The notes beneath the pieces were generated by a model. That model searched no databases, had not been told where the DNA came from, and saw only the letters and a program-made list of their open reading frames with translations. The translations under genes and the position numbers were made by a program. From Marinomonas colpomeniae (lineage in GTDB: Bacteria > Pseudomonadota > Gammaproteobacteria > Pseudomonadales > Marinomonadaceae), in contig NZ_JACYFC010000010.1 in assembly GCF_014803385.1 (NCBI RefSeq), positions 1 through 40,312 on the forward strand: 40,312 bases of DNA, given 5' to 3'. Shown piece after piece: positions 18,016 through 28,312 of this stretch (its first letter is position 1; each line of letters starts with the position of its first letter).

Positions 18016-18873
18016 TTACATAACTCTAGATATATGCCAACGTCCAATCGTGACTCTGTCGTTATTGCCCAAATCCTGAAAACTCTCAACACAATCAAAA
18101 CCAGCGAGGCTTAACCTATTTCTTACAGCTTCAGCTTGGTCATAACCATGTTCGAATATTAAATAAGCATTTTGCTTCATAAAACGAGAAGCCACTTTGA
18201 TTATGTGCTCTATATCCGCTAAACCATGATTTTCCGCAACCAAAGCGCTTTTAGGTTCAAACATCACATCACCTTGAGAAAGATGCTCGTCATCGGGATC
18301 AATGTAAGGTGGATTCGAAACGATCAAATCAAACAACTCAACGTCGTCGCCAAACACATCAAACCAACTACTTTGCATAAAACTCGCGTTAGTTATCTCG
18401 TTTTTTTGAGCGTTTTTTTTAGCCAAGGCAACGGCACCATCAATCAAATCTACACCAATGACATTTGATTCAGGTAGCTCATAGGCAAGTGCGAGAGCAA
18501 TTGCGCCAGTTCCTGTCCCAAGATCAAGAATGTGATTCGTTTGACTCTCATCAATAAGTGTCAACGCCACTTCCACCAGCCGCTCGGTGTCAGATCTCGG
18601 TATTAAAGTGCACGTTGCCACCTCTAGATCCAGTGACCAAAAATCTTGATGCCCAAGCAAATAAGCAACCGGCTCCCCTTGCTCTCGACGCTCCAATAAC
18701 GCATCAAACACATCAATCCACTTTGCCTCGACTTGCTTTTCAGGCCAGATGTAAAAATAAGACGTGGAAACAGACAATACATGCGCCAACAAAAGCTGCG
18801 CATCTAATGATGCGGTATCGGAGACAAAAGTAAGGCGCTCGGAAGCGCCTTTTAATAATTCATCAATTCGCAT
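18016..18873 (-). CDS. prmC: Peptide chain release factor N5-glutamine methyltransferase
   Basis: Methylates the glutamine of the GGQ motif in release factors RF1 and RF2 using S-adenosylmethionine. The 285-residue protein has an N-terminal helical substrate-binding domain and a Rossmann-type domain with the SAM loop DLGTGTG (117-123). The catalytic motif NPPY is at 187-190. The motif usually IPRPDTE reads IPRSDTE. It follows prfA by 40 bases, the standard pairing of enzyme and substrate in the hemA-prfA-prmC unit. Confidence 0.95.
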   Translation of the reverse strand: MRIDELLKGASERLTFVSDTASLDAQLLLAHVLSVSTSYFYIWPEKQVEAKWIDVFDALLERREQGEPVAYLLGHQDFWSLDLEVATCTLIPRSDTERLVEVALTLIDESQTNHILDLGTGTGAIALALAYELPESNVIGVDLIDGAVALAKKNAQKNEITNASFMQSSWFDVFGDDVELFDLIVSNPPYIDPDDEHLSQGDVMFEPKSALVAENHGLADIEHIIKVASRFMKQNAYLIFEHGYDQAEAVRNRLSLAGFDCVESFQDLGNNDRVTIGRWHISRVM

Positions 18874-18913
18874 ATGCGATGACTACCTTATTCTACGAAA
18901 ATTTCATTAATGC

Positions 18914-20002
18914 TTAATTTTCACCACTAAGTGCCGCAAGCTGCTCAGCTTGGAATTCATTAACCAATGGATTGATCAGCACATTGATATCACCAGTGAT
19001 AATTTCATCTAATTTATACAGAGTTAAATTAATACGATGGTCTGTCACTCGACCTTGAGGATAGTTGTACGTTCGAATACGTTCAGAACGATCACCACTG
19101 CCCACCAAAGATTTACGCGTCTCTGATTGTTCGCTTGCTGCTTTTTCTTGTTCAGCAGCCAGTAGGCGAGACGCTAACAAAGACATGGCCTTCGCACGGT
19201 TCTTATGTTGCGAACGCTCTTCCTGACACTCAACCACAACACCTGTTGGAATGTGCGTAAGACGAATAGCTGAATCTGTTTTATTTACATGCTGACCACC
19301 CGCGCCTGACGCTCGAAATGTATCAATGCGCAAATCGCCTTTATTAATTATAATGTCGTCTACTTCATCCATTTCTGGCATGACCGCAACAGTACAAGCC
19401 GATGTATGAATACGACCTTGAGACTCTGTCGCAGGCACTCGTTGTACACGATGAACGCCAGATTCAAACTTCAACTTGGAATAAGCGCCTTCCCCAACAA
19501 TACGTGCAATGACTTCTTTATAGCCACCGTGGTCGCCTTCATTTGAGCTGACAATCTCAACTTTCCAACGTTGAGTTTCCGCATAACGTGAGTACATACG
19601 AAATAAGTCACCAGCAAAGATTGAAGCTTCATCTCCACCAGTACCTGCTCGAACCTCTACAAACACGTTTCGTGAGTCGTTAGGGTCTTTCGGTAAAAGA
19701 AGTTTTTGCAATACTAATTGCAGCGCTTCTTTTTGTTGCTGACCCGCCTTATATTCTTCAACACCCATGTCTTTTATGTCAGGGTCCGAGTCTGTCATCA
19801 TAAGCTCTGCTTCGGCGATGTTTTCATCGATTTGCTGAAACTCATTAAAACACTTCACCACAGGCTCAAGCTCAGCGTATTCTTTTGAATAAGAACGAAA
19901 TAGATCTTGATCCATTATGACTTCCGCTACGCCTAATAGCGCTGCTAACTCATCATAACGATCAGATAAACTTTCTAATTTTAACTTAATGGATTCTTTC
20001 AT
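18914..20002 (-). CDS. prfA: Peptide chain release factor 1
   Basis: RF1 reads UAA and UAG stop codons in the ribosomal A site and triggers peptidyl-tRNA hydrolysis. At 362 residues (E. coli 360) it carries the codon-recognising tripeptide PAT at 190-192 (PxT family motif) and the catalytic GGQ at 235-237 in the segment [11 protein letters not shown]. The glutamine is the methylation target of PrmC, encoded next. It starts 3 bases after the hemA stop, so it is probably translated from the hemA message. Confidence 0.97.
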   Translation of the reverse strand: MKESIKLKLESLSDRYDELAALLGVAEVIMDQDLFRSYSKEYAELEPVVKCFNEFQQIDENIAEAELMMTDSDPDIKDMGVEEYKAGQQQKEALQLVLQKLLLPKDPNDSRNVFVEVRAGTGGDEASIFAGDLFRMYSRYAETQRWKVEIVSSNEGDHGGYKEVIARIVGEGAYSKLKFESGVHRVQRVPATESQGRIHTSACTVAVMPEMDEVDDIIINKGDLRIDTFRASGAGGQHVNKTDSAIRLTHIPTGVVVECQEERSQHKNRAKAMSLLASRLLAAEQEKAASEQSETRKSLVGSGDRSERIRTYNYPQGRVTDHRINLTLYKLDEIITGDINVLINPLVNEFQAEQLAALSGEN

Positions 20003-20005
20003 TTT

Positions 20006-21274
20006 TTAGTTATCTTTTTCTTCGTGAATGCCCAATACATTTGAGGCAATAGTTAATGCGTCTTGATCTGCATCTGCACCAGCAGAACGTAAATAGAGCG
20101 TTGGTGCATGAATGAGCTTATTCATTAAGCCATAAGCAAGTTTGTTTACAATTTGTTCTGGTGACTGACCTAGTTCAAGTCCTTTAAGCGCCTTTTCCAA
20201 TTCTGTGTTTTTCATTGCCTCGGCAGATTGTCTATAAGTCACAATAAGGTTCGATACTTTCCTAGATTCAACGATTCGTCGATAAGAGTCCACGCCTTCA
20301 TCGATTATTTGCTCTGCAGCTTTCGCTGCATCTTGCCTTGCTCTCACATTTTCTTCAATCACTGAATGAAGATCATCTACTGTGTAAAGATAAGCATCTT
20401 TTACTTCTTCAACTTCTGGCTCGATATCACGAGGGACGGCAATATCAATCAATAACATAGGAGAGTGACGACGTTGAGACGTCGCTCGTTCAACCATTCC
20501 TTTACCTATAATCGGTAATTGACTTGCTGTTGATGAAATAACAATGTCGGCTTGAGATAGAAAGTCACCAATTTCGCCAAGCATTATTGCCTCAGCATTT
20601 AACTCGTTAGCCAAGGCCTCAGCTCGTGCCAAAGTTCTATTGGCAACGATGATTCGCTTAATACCATTTTCTTTGAGGTGTTTCGCCACCAGCTCAATAG
20701 TTTGTCCAGCACCAATCAATAATGCGGTACTATCTCTTATATCCGCAAAGATACGTTGTGCCAAACTTACGGCAGCAAACGCAATAGAGACTGGGTTTTC
20801 ACCTATGGCAGTATCCGTTCGGACTCGCTTTGCCACAGAGAACGTCCTCTGAAACAAAGATTGCAGCTCAGAACCAAGGCACTCGCCTTCTTGAGAAACC
20901 GCATAAGCTGATTTTACTTGCCCTAAAATTTGAGGCTCTCCTAAAATAAGAGAATCCAATCCAGAAGCAACACGCATAATATGACGGACACTGTCATCGT
21001 CACAATGTGTATAACAATATTGTTGAAGGTCAGCTAGGTCGACACCATGGTACTGACTAAGCCAAGCAACCACATCATTCGCCTTGTTTATGTCTTCTAC
21101 CGCACAATAAATCTCGGTTCTATTGCAGGTCGAGACAATAACGGCTTCATTGGCTTTTTTGCTAGATACCAAAGAAGACAAAGCATCTATCATTTTTTCA
21201 GGTGCAAAAGCCACGCGCTCACGTATCGCAACTGGCGCAGTTTTATGATTTACACCTACAGTAATTAGTGGCAT
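20006..21274 (-). CDS. hemA: Glutamyl-tRNA reductase
   Basis: First committed step of C5-pathway tetrapyrrole synthesis: NADPH reduction of glutamyl-tRNA to glutamate-1-semialdehyde. The catalytic cysteine is C50 in STCNRTEIY. The N-terminus VGVNHKTAPVAIRE, the segment LDSLILGEPQILGQVK and the nucleotide-binding loop (LLIGAGQTIELV) follow in order, and a C-terminal helical dimerisation domain ends the protein. Length 422 (E. coli 418). It is divergent from the TPR lipoprotein gene. A minus-strand TATAAT at 21365-21360 could be its -10. With hemC and hemD it means this window encodes three of the early haem enzymes. Confidence 0.97.
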   Translation of the reverse strand: MPLITVGVNHKTAPVAIRERVAFAPEKMIDALSSLVSSKKANEAVIVSTCNRTEIYCAVEDINKANDVVAWLSQYHGVDLADLQQYCYTHCDDDSVRHIMRVASGLDSLILGEPQILGQVKSAYAVSQEGECLGSELQSLFQRTFSVAKRVRTDTAIGENPVSIAFAAVSLAQRIFADIRDSTALLIGAGQTIELVAKHLKENGIKRIIVANRTLARAEALANELNAEAIMLGEIGDFLSQADIVISSTASQLPIIGKGMVERATSQRRHSPMLLIDIAVPRDIEPEVEEVKDAYLYTVDDLHSVIEENVRARQDAAKAAEQIIDEGVDSYRRIVESRKVSNLIVTYRQSAEAMKNTELEKALKGLELGQSPEQIVNKLAYGLMNKLIHAPTLYLRSAGADADQDALTIASNVLGIHEEKDN

Positions 21275-21471
21275 TCAGGGCTCTTCTGAAAAATCGAGAT
21301 TTTAAGGCATGACAAGAGGAAGCACAGCTTCAACATGACTCTTTACATAAAGAAGACACATTATACGAGAAATTCACTTTTTTTCGCACCCCATCTGACC
21401 AATAAAAGTAATAGGATTAGTTTATAGTTGTGGCTGACATAATGAGCCGCTAACGATAACATAAGGGTTAT

Positions 21472-23280
21472 ATGAATTTAGCATTGAGAAAACACATGTC
21501 ATCTTGCCTAGGTGCGAAACAAAAAACACGATTTAAAAACCTTTATGCTAAAAATGTTTTGATGTTTTTTACTGCCATAAGCTTTTCCTTGATCAGTGGT
21601 TGCAATCAAATAACAAGCCAAACTGATAGCTCTCAACCCAGCCAAGAAAACAATCAACCTCAAATAACACCTGCATATAAAATTAAAAATCTGCTCAATG
21701 CGGAATTTACTTTACAAAGAGAAGGCCCCAGCGAAGCCTTTGAACTTTTTTATGAATTAGCAAGCCAATCAGAAGATATAGTAATAATAGAAAGACTCGC
21801 AAGTATTGCAGTGGCCTCACAAGATGATAACTATATAGAAAGAAGTACCAATCTCTGGTTGGCAAATGAACCAAGGTCAGAACAAGCCTATGCGTTAAAA
21901 TTACAGGTTCTTGTTAAAAATAAACGTACTGAAGAAACAGCTACGCTACTAGCCAATGCCATTCGTCATAAAATCCCATTTCGTTTTTTACCCCTTTACC
22001 TTGAAAACCATGTTCGCGATAACGAAAAAGTTCAAACACTAAATGACGCCATTGCAACACTGCCGCCCAAATATCAAGAGAATCAATACATACAACTAAG
22101 CTATGCACATACTTTATTTTTAATAGGACAATATGAGCCGGCGATCACTCTTTCTAAAAAACGACTTGCTAGATCTGACACAGAAAAAAGTGAAGTGTTA
22201 TATCTTATTTTATCCTACAGTCAAAAAAACCTTGGTAAACTAGACGAAGCGATAGAAACATTGTTAACGGCGAATCAAGAATTCCCATTAAATACTCGTA
22301 TTCTCTCTCCATTAATCGATTTTCTAGTTGAAAACGAACGGCCTCAGCAAGCAACAACGGTTTATCAACAAGCAGTACTTGAATCATCTGAACAACTACA
22401 AGTTGGTATCAATTTCATCCGTACGCTTTTAGAGTACAAGCACCCTCAAAAAGCACTTGATATAGCCAACAGTTTGCCTGAAGAACAATTAGGTCTATCA
22501 CATCAAATACAGTTTTTAACAGCCATAGCCGCCGCCGAGCTAGGTAATAAAAAACAAGCAATAGAAATAATGAGTCAGGTAAGTGGTAACTTACGCTCTA
22601 ACGCAACACAGCAAATGGCCTTATGGCTCTATGATGAGGAACAAGAAAACTTAATTAACAATATAGTGTTAAACCGCACTTTACGAGAGAATCTCCCAGA
22701 ACAAATAGCCTTTATCAGCCAGCTCCATGAAGAAAAAGGCCACCTTGAATTAGCCTATGATTTACTTAACCATTCATTGAATACACTTCCTGAATCAAAT
22801 ATTTTACGATATAGAAAAGCGCTATTAGCAGAAAGACTTGGAAACTGGCCAACAACAGAAATAGAGCTAAAGACATTGCTCCAAAAAGATCCAGGCAACC
22901 CTCAATATTTAAATGCGCTGGGCTATACACTACTAACAAGAACCGAGCGTCTTGATGAAGCTATGAACTATATTGAATTAGCTTATGAACAAGAAGCTAA
23001 TGACCCTGCTGTTATCGACAGCTTAGGCTGGGGACACTTTCTTAAAGGGGAGTTGGAACAGTCTTCTTATTACCTTAAAAAAGCATGGGATATTCTCCCT
23101 GATGCTGAAATTGCGGCGCATTATGGAGAATCTTTATGGAGACAACGTCATTACAAACAAGCTATTGAAATTTGGGGGGCAGCGTTAGAGACAGCGCCCA
23201 AAAACCCACTTTTACTCAACACTATTAAGCGACTATCACCTTCTTTGCTTGAAAAAAATACACAGGAAAAAACGTCATGA
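21472..23280 (+). CDS. TPR-repeat outer-membrane lipoprotein
   Basis: A 602-residue protein with a lipobox LISGC (C44) after a hydrophobic stretch, followed by many tetratricopeptide-like helical repeats through to the end (for example NPQYLNALGYTLLTRTERLDEAMNYIELA). TPR lipoproteins occur at this place, between hemA and lolB, in Pseudomonas and relatives, but their role is not established. The 43-residue leader before C44 is unusually long; the chosen ATG has an AAGGG site just upstream, while the closer ATG codons lack one. Its last four bases overlap lolB (ATGA), so the two lipoproteins are translationally coupled. Confidence 0.85.
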   Translation: MNLALRKHMSSCLGAKQKTRFKNLYAKNVLMFFTAISFSLISGCNQITSQTDSSQPSQENNQPQITPAYKIKNLLNAEFTLQREGPSEAFELFYELASQSEDIVIIERLASIAVASQDDNYIERSTNLWLANEPRSEQAYALKLQVLVKNKRTEETATLLANAIRHKIPFRFLPLYLENHVRDNEKVQTLNDAIATLPPKYQENQYIQLSYAHTLFLIGQYEPAITLSKKRLARSDTEKSEVLYLILSYSQKNLGKLDEAIETLLTANQEFPLNTRILSPLIDFLVENERPQQATTVYQQAVLESSEQLQVGINFIRTLLEYKHPQKALDIANSLPEEQLGLSHQIQFLTAIAAAELGNKKQAIEIMSQVSGNLRSNATQQMALWLYDEEQENLINNIVLNRTLRENLPEQIAFISQLHEEKGHLELAYDLLNHSLNTLPESNILRYRKALLAERLGNWPTTEIELKTLLQKDPGNPQYLNALGYTLLTRTERLDEAMNYIELAYEQEANDPAVIDSLGWGHFLKGELEQSSYYLKKAWDILPDAEIAAHYGESLWRQRHYKQAIEIWGAALETAPKNPLLLNTIKRLSPSLLEKNTQEKTS

Positions 23281-23858
23281 ACAACTATCGCGTACATTTC
23301 ATTATTATCTTGGCGGTGTTTCTTAGCGCCTGTGGCACAACACCCACTGGACCTATTACGCCACCACCATCCAGTGCTGATGCCATTACAAAATGGGAAA
23401 CATCTGGCAGGGTAGGAATAAGGACTCCTGATGACGCCGTTTCAGGCAATTTCAATTGGCAGAAATCATCTACTGAATTCGCTCTAAAAATTGTCGGACC
23501 TTTTGGCCAAGGTGCAACAAAACTTAATCAATCAGAGAGCGGTACAATAACACTTGCCTATGAAGACAAGGTAATAACAGGTCGAGACTCAGCTCAACTA
23601 TTACAACAAGAATTAGGATGGGAGTTTCCTGTCAATCAAGTAACTTATTGGATACGTGGCTTAGCATCACCAATCTCAGCAGCTCAAATTTCAACTGATC
23701 CAGACACAAAATTGCCAAATGAAATTGAACAAGATGGATGGCTTATAAGTTATTCAAGCTTCATCAAGGTAGACGGTTTATCTTTACCTAAAAAAATGCA
23801 AGTTTCAAAACCTCCATTCAAAGTGAATTTGATTATCAATAAATGGACAATTCAGTAG
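23277..23858 (+). CDS. lolB: Outer membrane lipoprotein insertion receptor LolB
   Basis: Accepts lipoproteins from periplasmic LolA and inserts them in the inner leaflet of the outer membrane. The 193-residue protein has a signal peptide ending in the lipobox LSAC (C19). The typical start of the mature fold follows (ITKWETSGRVGIRTPDDAVSG), with FNWQKSSTEFALKIVGPFGQG and the ITYWIRG-like segment VTYWIRGLASP. Overlaps the upstream TPR lipoprotein gene by four bases and precedes ispE by 6. It is the usual neighbour of ispE and prs in gammaproteobacteria. Confidence 0.93.
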   Translation: MNNYRVHFIIILAVFLSACGTTPTGPITPPPSSADAITKWETSGRVGIRTPDDAVSGNFNWQKSSTEFALKIVGPFGQGATKLNQSESGTITLAYEDKVITGRDSAQLLQQELGWEFPVNQVTYWIRGLASPISAAQISTDPDTKLPNEIEQDGWLISYSSFIKVDGLSLPKKMQVSKPPFKVNLIINKWTIQ

Positions 23859-23864
23859 CTCAAG

Positions 23865-24731
23865 ATGCAATTACCTTCTCCAGCAAAATTAAATTTATTT
23901 TTACACATAACAGGCCGTCGACAAGACGGCTACCACGAACTTCAAACAATCTTCCAGTTTGTTGACTTGTGCGATACGTTAACATTTTCATTAACTAGCA
24001 ATAATCGTATCGAGATCGCACCAGAAATAAAATCATTGCCACAGCAAGAAAATCTCGTTTACAAAGCAGCTGAAATACTGATTCCATTTAAGCGAATTGA
24101 ATCCTACGGAATAGATATTATTCTAGAAAAACAATTACCTATGGGTGGAGGTATTGGAGGAGGAAGCTCTAATGCAGCAACAACATTATTAGCTCTCAAC
24201 ACGCTATGGGAATGTAATCTACCTTTAGAGAAACTCGCTGAATTAGGTGTGACCTTGGGTGCAGATGTGCCTGTTTTTGTAATGGGTTTTTCTGCCTTTG
24301 CAGAAGGAGTTGGTGAAAGGCTACAAAAAGTCGAACTAGAAACACCCTGTTACTTACTTCTCAAACCTAATTGCCATGTCTCAACTGGTCAAATTTTTAC
24401 CGATAAATATTTGACAAGAGACACCCCTCCCATCAGAATATCGCACGCCTTGAAGCTGGGTGGGCATAATGATTGTTTAGACATCGTTAGAAAGTACAAT
24501 CCTGAGGTAGATGAAGCGTATTTATGGTTAAAGAATCATGGGGATGCAAAGCTTACAGGAACTGGTGCTTGTCTATTTTTAGCATGTGATAATTTGCATC
24601 ATGCCGAAAGAATTAAACAGTCTATGCCGAAAAAATGGCAAAGCTGGATTTGCCATGGTTGCAACACATCACCTACTCACTATGCATTAAACCAGTGGAT
24701 TGAGCAAAACAAGGATGAGAAAGCAAAATAA
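23865..24731 (+). CDS. ispE: 4-diphosphocytidyl-2-C-methyl-D-erythritol kinase
   Basis: GHMP kinase of the MEP isoprenoid pathway; phosphorylates CDP-methylerythritol with ATP. Residues 1-10 ([10 protein letters not shown], with K8) form the N-terminal substrate segment and [10 protein letters not shown] follows. The glycine-rich ATP loop [13 protein letters not shown] is at 92-104, the catalytic aspartate is in GADVPVFV (near 142), and LTGTGACLF is the third GHMP motif. Length 288 (E. coli 283). It lies 6 bases after lolB and 58 before the prs start. The ribosome site is poor, suggesting coupling to lolB. Confidence 0.95.
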   Translation: MQLPSPAKLNLFLHITGRRQDGYHELQTIFQFVDLCDTLTFSLTSNNRIEIAPEIKSLPQQENLVYKAAEILIPFKRIESYGIDIILEKQLPMGGGIGGGSSNAATTLLALNTLWECNLPLEKLAELGVTLGADVPVFVMGFSAFAEGVGERLQKVELETPCYLLLKPNCHVSTGQIFTDKYLTRDTPPIRISHALKLGGHNDCLDIVRKYNPEVDEAYLWLKNHGDAKLTGTGACLFLACDNLHHAERIKQSMPKKWQSWICHGCNTSPTHYALNQWIEQNKDEKAK

Positions 24732-24789
24732 TTGCAACTCTCCTAAACCAGTCTATGTTCATCGCTACAATATACAAAAGGTATACACA

Positions 24790-25737
24790 GTGTCTAAGTT
24801 GATGGTTTTTACCGGTAATGCTAACCCTGAACTCGCTCGTAGAGTGGTACGTCGTTTAGGCCTACCTATTGGTAACGCAACAGTAGGAAAGTTTAGTGAT
24901 GGGGAAATTGCGGTTGAAATAAATGAAAATGTTCGAGGTAAAGACGTTTTCATCATTCAATCAACTTGTGCACCAAGCAATGACAATTTGATGGAACTTA
25001 TTGTAATGGCAGATGCATTACGCCGAGCCTCTGCAGCAAGAGTTACAGCCGTTATTCCATACTTCGGTTATGCTCGCCAAGATCGTCGAGTACGCTCTGC
25101 ACGTGTTCCTATTACAGCAAAAATCGTTGCAGATATGATATCCGCTGTTGGAATTAATCGTGTATTAACGGTTGATCTTCACGCAGACCAAATTCAAGGT
25201 TTCTTCGACATTCCTGTCGATAACGTTTATGCAACACCGTTATTACTGGATGATTTGAAACGCCAAGGTCATGAGAACATTACCGTTGTGTCACCAGATG
25301 TTGGTGGCGTAGTTCGTGCTCGGGCCTTTGCAAAAATGCTTAATGATGCTGACTTAGCAATCATTGACAAACGTCGTCCTCGTGCTAACGAAGCACAAAT
25401 CATGCATTTGATTGGTGATGTGGCAGGCAAGACATGTGTCCTTGTTGATGACATGTGTGATACAGGCGGTACATTGTGCGCCGCAGCCAAAGCCTTAAAA
25501 GAACATGGTGCGTCAAAAGTAATGGCTTACTGCACTCACCCTGTTTTGTCGGGTAAGGCCATAGAAAACATTAAAAATTCCGTGCTTGATGAGCTGGTTG
25601 TCACTGACACCATCCCATTAACACAAGAGGCGCTTAATTGCCCTCAAATACGCCAGTTGTCGATGTCTGACATTATGGCGGAGGCTGTTCGTCGCGTATG
25701 CAATGAAGAGTCTATCAGTGCCATGTTTGGGGCCTAA
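24790..25737 (+). CDS. prs: Ribose-phosphate pyrophosphokinase
   Basis: Makes phosphoribosyl pyrophosphate from ribose-5-phosphate and ATP for nucleotide, histidine, tryptophan and NAD synthesis. The start chosen is GTG at 24790 ([15 protein letters not shown]) with AAGG 8 bases upstream, giving 315 residues, the length of E. coli Prs. The frame continues upstream to 24700, but those 30 residues overlap ispE and are not family-like. The flexible loop YARQDRR and the PRPP-binding signature [12 protein letters not shown] are both present. It begins a likely prs-rplY-pth-ychF run. In Pseudomonas a tRNA-Gln gene lies just before prs; none is here. Confidence 0.96.
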   Translation: MSKLMVFTGNANPELARRVVRRLGLPIGNATVGKFSDGEIAVEINENVRGKDVFIIQSTCAPSNDNLMELIVMADALRRASAARVTAVIPYFGYARQDRRVRSARVPITAKIVADMISAVGINRVLTVDLHADQIQGFFDIPVDNVYATPLLLDDLKRQGHENITVVSPDVGGVVRARAFAKMLNDADLAIIDKRRPRANEAQIMHLIGDVAGKTCVLVDDMCDTGGTLCAAAKALKEHGASKVMAYCTHPVLSGKAIENIKNSVLDELVVTDTIPLTQEALNCPQIRQLSMSDIMAEAVRRVCNEESISAMFGA

Positions 25738-25807
25738 GCCAAACACTAACGCTCGGAACGGGTCGCAGTTCTGGGCACAAATTTTGATCATCTATTAGGA
25801 AAATATC

Positions 25808-26386
25808 ATGACATTATCTATTAATGCCGTAGCACGTACTCAAGAAGGTAAAGGTGCGAGCCGCCGCCTTCGTAACGAAGGCCTAGTGCCAGCTGTTATT
25901 TATGGCGGTGACGTTGCTCCTCAGTCTATCTCTTTTAAAGACAATGAGCTTCTTAAAGCAGTTTCTACTCCTGGCTTCTTAACTGGCCTAGTTGAAGTAT
26001 CTGTTGAAGGTAAAGCTCAAAAGCTTCTTGTTAAAGCACTACAACGTCACCCAGCAACAGGCGATGTAATGCACATGGATCTTCAGCGCATTCAAGAAGA
26101 CAAACCGATCACAACTCGTATTCCTTTAAGCTTCATCAATGCAGCTCAAAGTGAAGGTGTTAGCAAGCAAGGTGGTCGTTTGACTGTTGAAACAAAACTT
26201 GCTGAAGTTCGTTGTTTGCCAGCGATCCTACCAGAAGCTCTAATTGTTGATGTAATTGACGGTCAGATTGATCAAATCTTCCATTTGTCAGACGTTACAC
26301 TACCTGAAGGTGTTGAGTTGATTTCTTTGCTTAAAGGCGAAGATCACAACCAACCTATCGGTCGTATCGGAAAAGCAAAACGTTAA
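25808..26386 (+). CDS. rplY: 50S ribosomal protein L25 (long Ctc/TL5 form)
   Basis: 5S rRNA-binding protein of the large subunit. Residues 1-90 are the L25 domain (SINAVARTQEGKGASRRLRNEGLVPAVIYGG), and the remainder is the beta-rich C-terminal domain found in the longer Ctc/TL5 proteins; E. coli L25 has only the first domain. Length 192. ATG with AGGAAA about 6 bases upstream. It lies between prs and pth, the standard gammaproteobacterial order. Confidence 0.95.
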   Translation: MTLSINAVARTQEGKGASRRLRNEGLVPAVIYGGDVAPQSISFKDNELLKAVSTPGFLTGLVEVSVEGKAQKLLVKALQRHPATGDVMHMDLQRIQEDKPITTRIPLSFINAAQSEGVSKQGGRLTVETKLAEVRCLPAILPEALIVDVIDGQIDQIFHLSDVTLPEGVELISLLKGEDHNQPIGRIGKAKR

Positions 26387-26409
26387 GATAATTCATTGAA
26401 GGCAGCATT

Positions 26410-26994
26410 GTGGCAAGTTTCAAATTATTAGTAGGCTTGGGTAACCCAGGTAGCGAATACGAGAACACTCGTCACAACGCCGGCGCTCAGTGGATCGAAG
26501 CATTGGCTCAACAGAGCCAATGCTCTCTTCGTTCTGAAAAAAAGTTCTTTGGCCAATTCGGTAAAGTTCATATAGCTGGTGAAGAATGTTACTTACTCAT
26601 TCCCACAACCTATATGAATTTAAGTGGTAAAGCGGTTCAAGCCGTTTGCCAGTTTTATAAAATCCCTCCAGAAGACATCCTTGTCATTCATGACGAACTA
26701 GACATTCCTCCAGGCACCGCTAAATTAAAAAAAGGTGGTGGTCACGGCGGTCATAACGGATTAAAAGATATTATCGCTAGATTAGCGAACAATAGAGAGT
26801 TTGGTCGCCTAAGAATAGGTATTGGCCATCCAGGACATGCTAGTCAAGTTGCTAATTATGTTTTAAAAAAAGCATCTCCTGATGACTACTCTAAAATAGA
26901 ACAAACAATCGACGAATCATTACGCTATGTAGAAGACATTGTCAGCGGTAACTTAAACGCTGTAATGAATAAACTACACAGCTTCAAAGCATAA
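26410..26994 (+). CDS. pth: Peptidyl-tRNA hydrolase
   Basis: Cleaves peptidyl-tRNAs dropped from the ribosome, recycling tRNA. The 194-residue protein (E. coli 194) has the family opening LLVGLGNPGSEYENTRHNAG, with catalytic H22, then TYMNLSGKAV. The aspartate motif VIHDELDIPPG and the GGGHGGHNGLKDI loop complete the active site. The start is GTG at 26410, supported by GAAGG 8 bases upstream. It is 23 bases after rplY and 29 before ychF. Confidence 0.96.
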   Translation: MASFKLLVGLGNPGSEYENTRHNAGAQWIEALAQQSQCSLRSEKKFFGQFGKVHIAGEECYLLIPTTYMNLSGKAVQAVCQFYKIPPEDILVIHDELDIPPGTAKLKKGGGHGGHNGLKDIIARLANNREFGRLRIGIGHPGHASQVANYVLKKASPDDYSKIEQTIDESLRYVEDIVSGNLNAVMNKLHSFKA

Positions 26995-27023
26995 TCACTT
27001 AATTATATTTAGGATATTTCATT

Positions 27024-28115
27024 ATGGGTTTTAATTGCGGCATCGTTGGCTTACCTAACGTTGGTAAATCCACTCTATTTAATGCACTAACCAAAGCAGG
27101 CATCGGCGCAGAAAACTTTCCATTTTGCACCATTGAGCCGAACGCTGGTGTTGTTGCTATGCCAGACCCTCGCCTAGATGCGCTTGCTGAAATTGTAAAA
27201 CCAGAACGAGTTTTAGCAACGACAATGGAATTTGTTGATATTGCAGGCCTTGTGGAAGGAGCATCAAAAGGCGAAGGTCTTGGCAACAAATTCTTAGCAA
27301 ACATTCGTGAAACAGATGCAATTGCTCATGTTGTTCGATGCTTTGAAGATGAAAATGTTATTCACGTCTCAAACCATGTAAACCCCAAAGCAGACATTGA
27401 AGTTATCAATCTTGAATTGATTTTTGCTGATATCGAATCTATTGATAAGCAGATTTTCCGCACAGGTAAAAATGCGAAGAGTGGCAACAAAGATGCCATC
27501 GCTCATAAAGCATTTTTAGAAAGCATTAAAGAACACCTAGAAAATGGCCTTCCTGTTCGCTCTATGTCGTTTTCAGATGAGCAAGCCAAAGAAATTCAAA
27601 CAATGCACTTATTAACAACAAAACCCACTATGTATATCGCCAACGTAGCTGAAGATGGTTTTGAAAATAACCCATACCTAGAGCAAGTACGAGAAATTGC
27701 AAAGGCAGAAGGTGCAATACTCGTTCCTATTTGCAATCAATTAGAAGCAGAAATTTCCGAATTGGACTCAGAAGAAATGCAAGAGTTTCTTGATGAAATG
27801 GGAATGAAAGAACCAGGCCTTGATAGAGTCATCCGTGCAGGCTATGAACTTCTAGGCCTTCAGACCTACTTCACAGCGGGCGTAAAAGAAGTTCGTGCTT
27901 GGACCGTCAAACAGGGCGCAACAGGACCCCAAGCCGCTGGTGTGATCCACACAGACTTCGAGAAGGGCTTTATTCGTGCTGAAGTTATTGGTTACGATGA
28001 TTTCATTCAATTCAAAGGTGAAAGTGGCGCTAAAGAAGCAGGAAAATGGCGATTAGAAGGAAAAGATTACATATTGAAAGATGGGGATGTGATGCATTTC
28101 CGTTTTAATGTTTAA
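27024..28115 (+). CDS. ychF: Redox-regulated ATPase YchF (OLA1 family)
   Basis: P-loop ATPase of the Obg-related YchF family; it prefers ATP over GTP, associates with ribosomes and dampens the oxidative stress response in E. coli. The P-loop is GLPNVGKST near the N-terminus, [17 protein letters not shown] forms the G3/switch region, and the segment [11 protein letters not shown] and a C-terminal TGS domain ([30 protein letters not shown]) complete the family pattern. Length 363 equals E. coli YchF. It closes the prs-rplY-pth-ychF run, with only a weak hairpin at its end before the tRNA promoter. Confidence 0.96.
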   Translation: MGFNCGIVGLPNVGKSTLFNALTKAGIGAENFPFCTIEPNAGVVAMPDPRLDALAEIVKPERVLATTMEFVDIAGLVEGASKGEGLGNKFLANIRETDAIAHVVRCFEDENVIHVSNHVNPKADIEVINLELIFADIESIDKQIFRTGKNAKSGNKDAIAHKAFLESIKEHLENGLPVRSMSFSDEQAKEIQTMHLLTTKPTMYIANVAEDGFENNPYLEQVREIAKAEGAILVPICNQLEAEISELDSEEMQEFLDEMGMKEPGLDRVIRAGYELLGLQTYFTAGVKEVRAWTVKQGATGPQAAGVIHTDFEKGFIRAEVIGYDDFIQFKGESGAKEAGKWRLEGKDYILKDGDVMHFRFNV

Positions 28116-28130
28116 TCAATTGCAAACATT
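28107..28130 (+). terminator. Possible weak terminator after ychF
   Basis: A 7-bp inverted repeat, AATGTTT/AAACATT, with a 10-base loop spans the ychF stop codon and is followed by only a short T-run. It may be incidental. Confidence 0.3.
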
Positions 28131-28143
28131 TTAACAAAAACAC

Positions 28144-28174
28144 TTGACCCATTAACGGGTTATATGAATAATAT
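28144..28174 (+). promoter_or_regulatory. Promoter of the tRNA-Gln/Met cluster
   Basis: A -35 TTGACC (28144-28149) precedes an A/T-rich -10, either AATAAT at 28167-28172 (17-base spacer) or TAATAT at 28169-28174 (19-base spacer). A GC discriminator CGCGCC follows directly, as in stringently controlled stable-RNA promoters. It lies about 50 bases upstream of the first tRNA. Confidence 0.6.
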
Positions 28175-28228
28175 CGCGCCACAGAGGCAGTAGATCATTT
28201 CATGTAAGCTGTTTCTGTGTCAGTCTGT

Positions 28229-28303
28229 TGGGGTATAGCCAAGCGGTAAGGCAACAGGTTTTGATCCTGTCATGCGTAGGTTCGAATCCTTCTACCCCAG
28301 CCA
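28229..28303 (+). tRNA. tRNA-Gln (anticodon TTG), copy 1
   Basis: 75-base cloverleaf with acceptor TGGGGTA/TACCCCA, G discriminator and encoded CCA. The anticodon stem ACAGG/CCTGT holds loop TTTTGAT, giving anticodon TTG for CAA/CAG. The T-loop GTTCGAATC is canonical. Identical to the two other Gln copies. Confidence 0.97.
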
Positions 28304-28312
28304 ACAGACGAA

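Noticed and set aside
24700..24789. Longer prs start overlapping ispE
   Set aside because: GTG at 24790 gives exactly 315 residues and has a ribosome site; the extra residues are not family-like.
26999..27304. Minus-strand open frame of 101 codons inside ychF
   Set aside because: Antisense to the P-loop and switch region of ychF; a by-product of its codon use.
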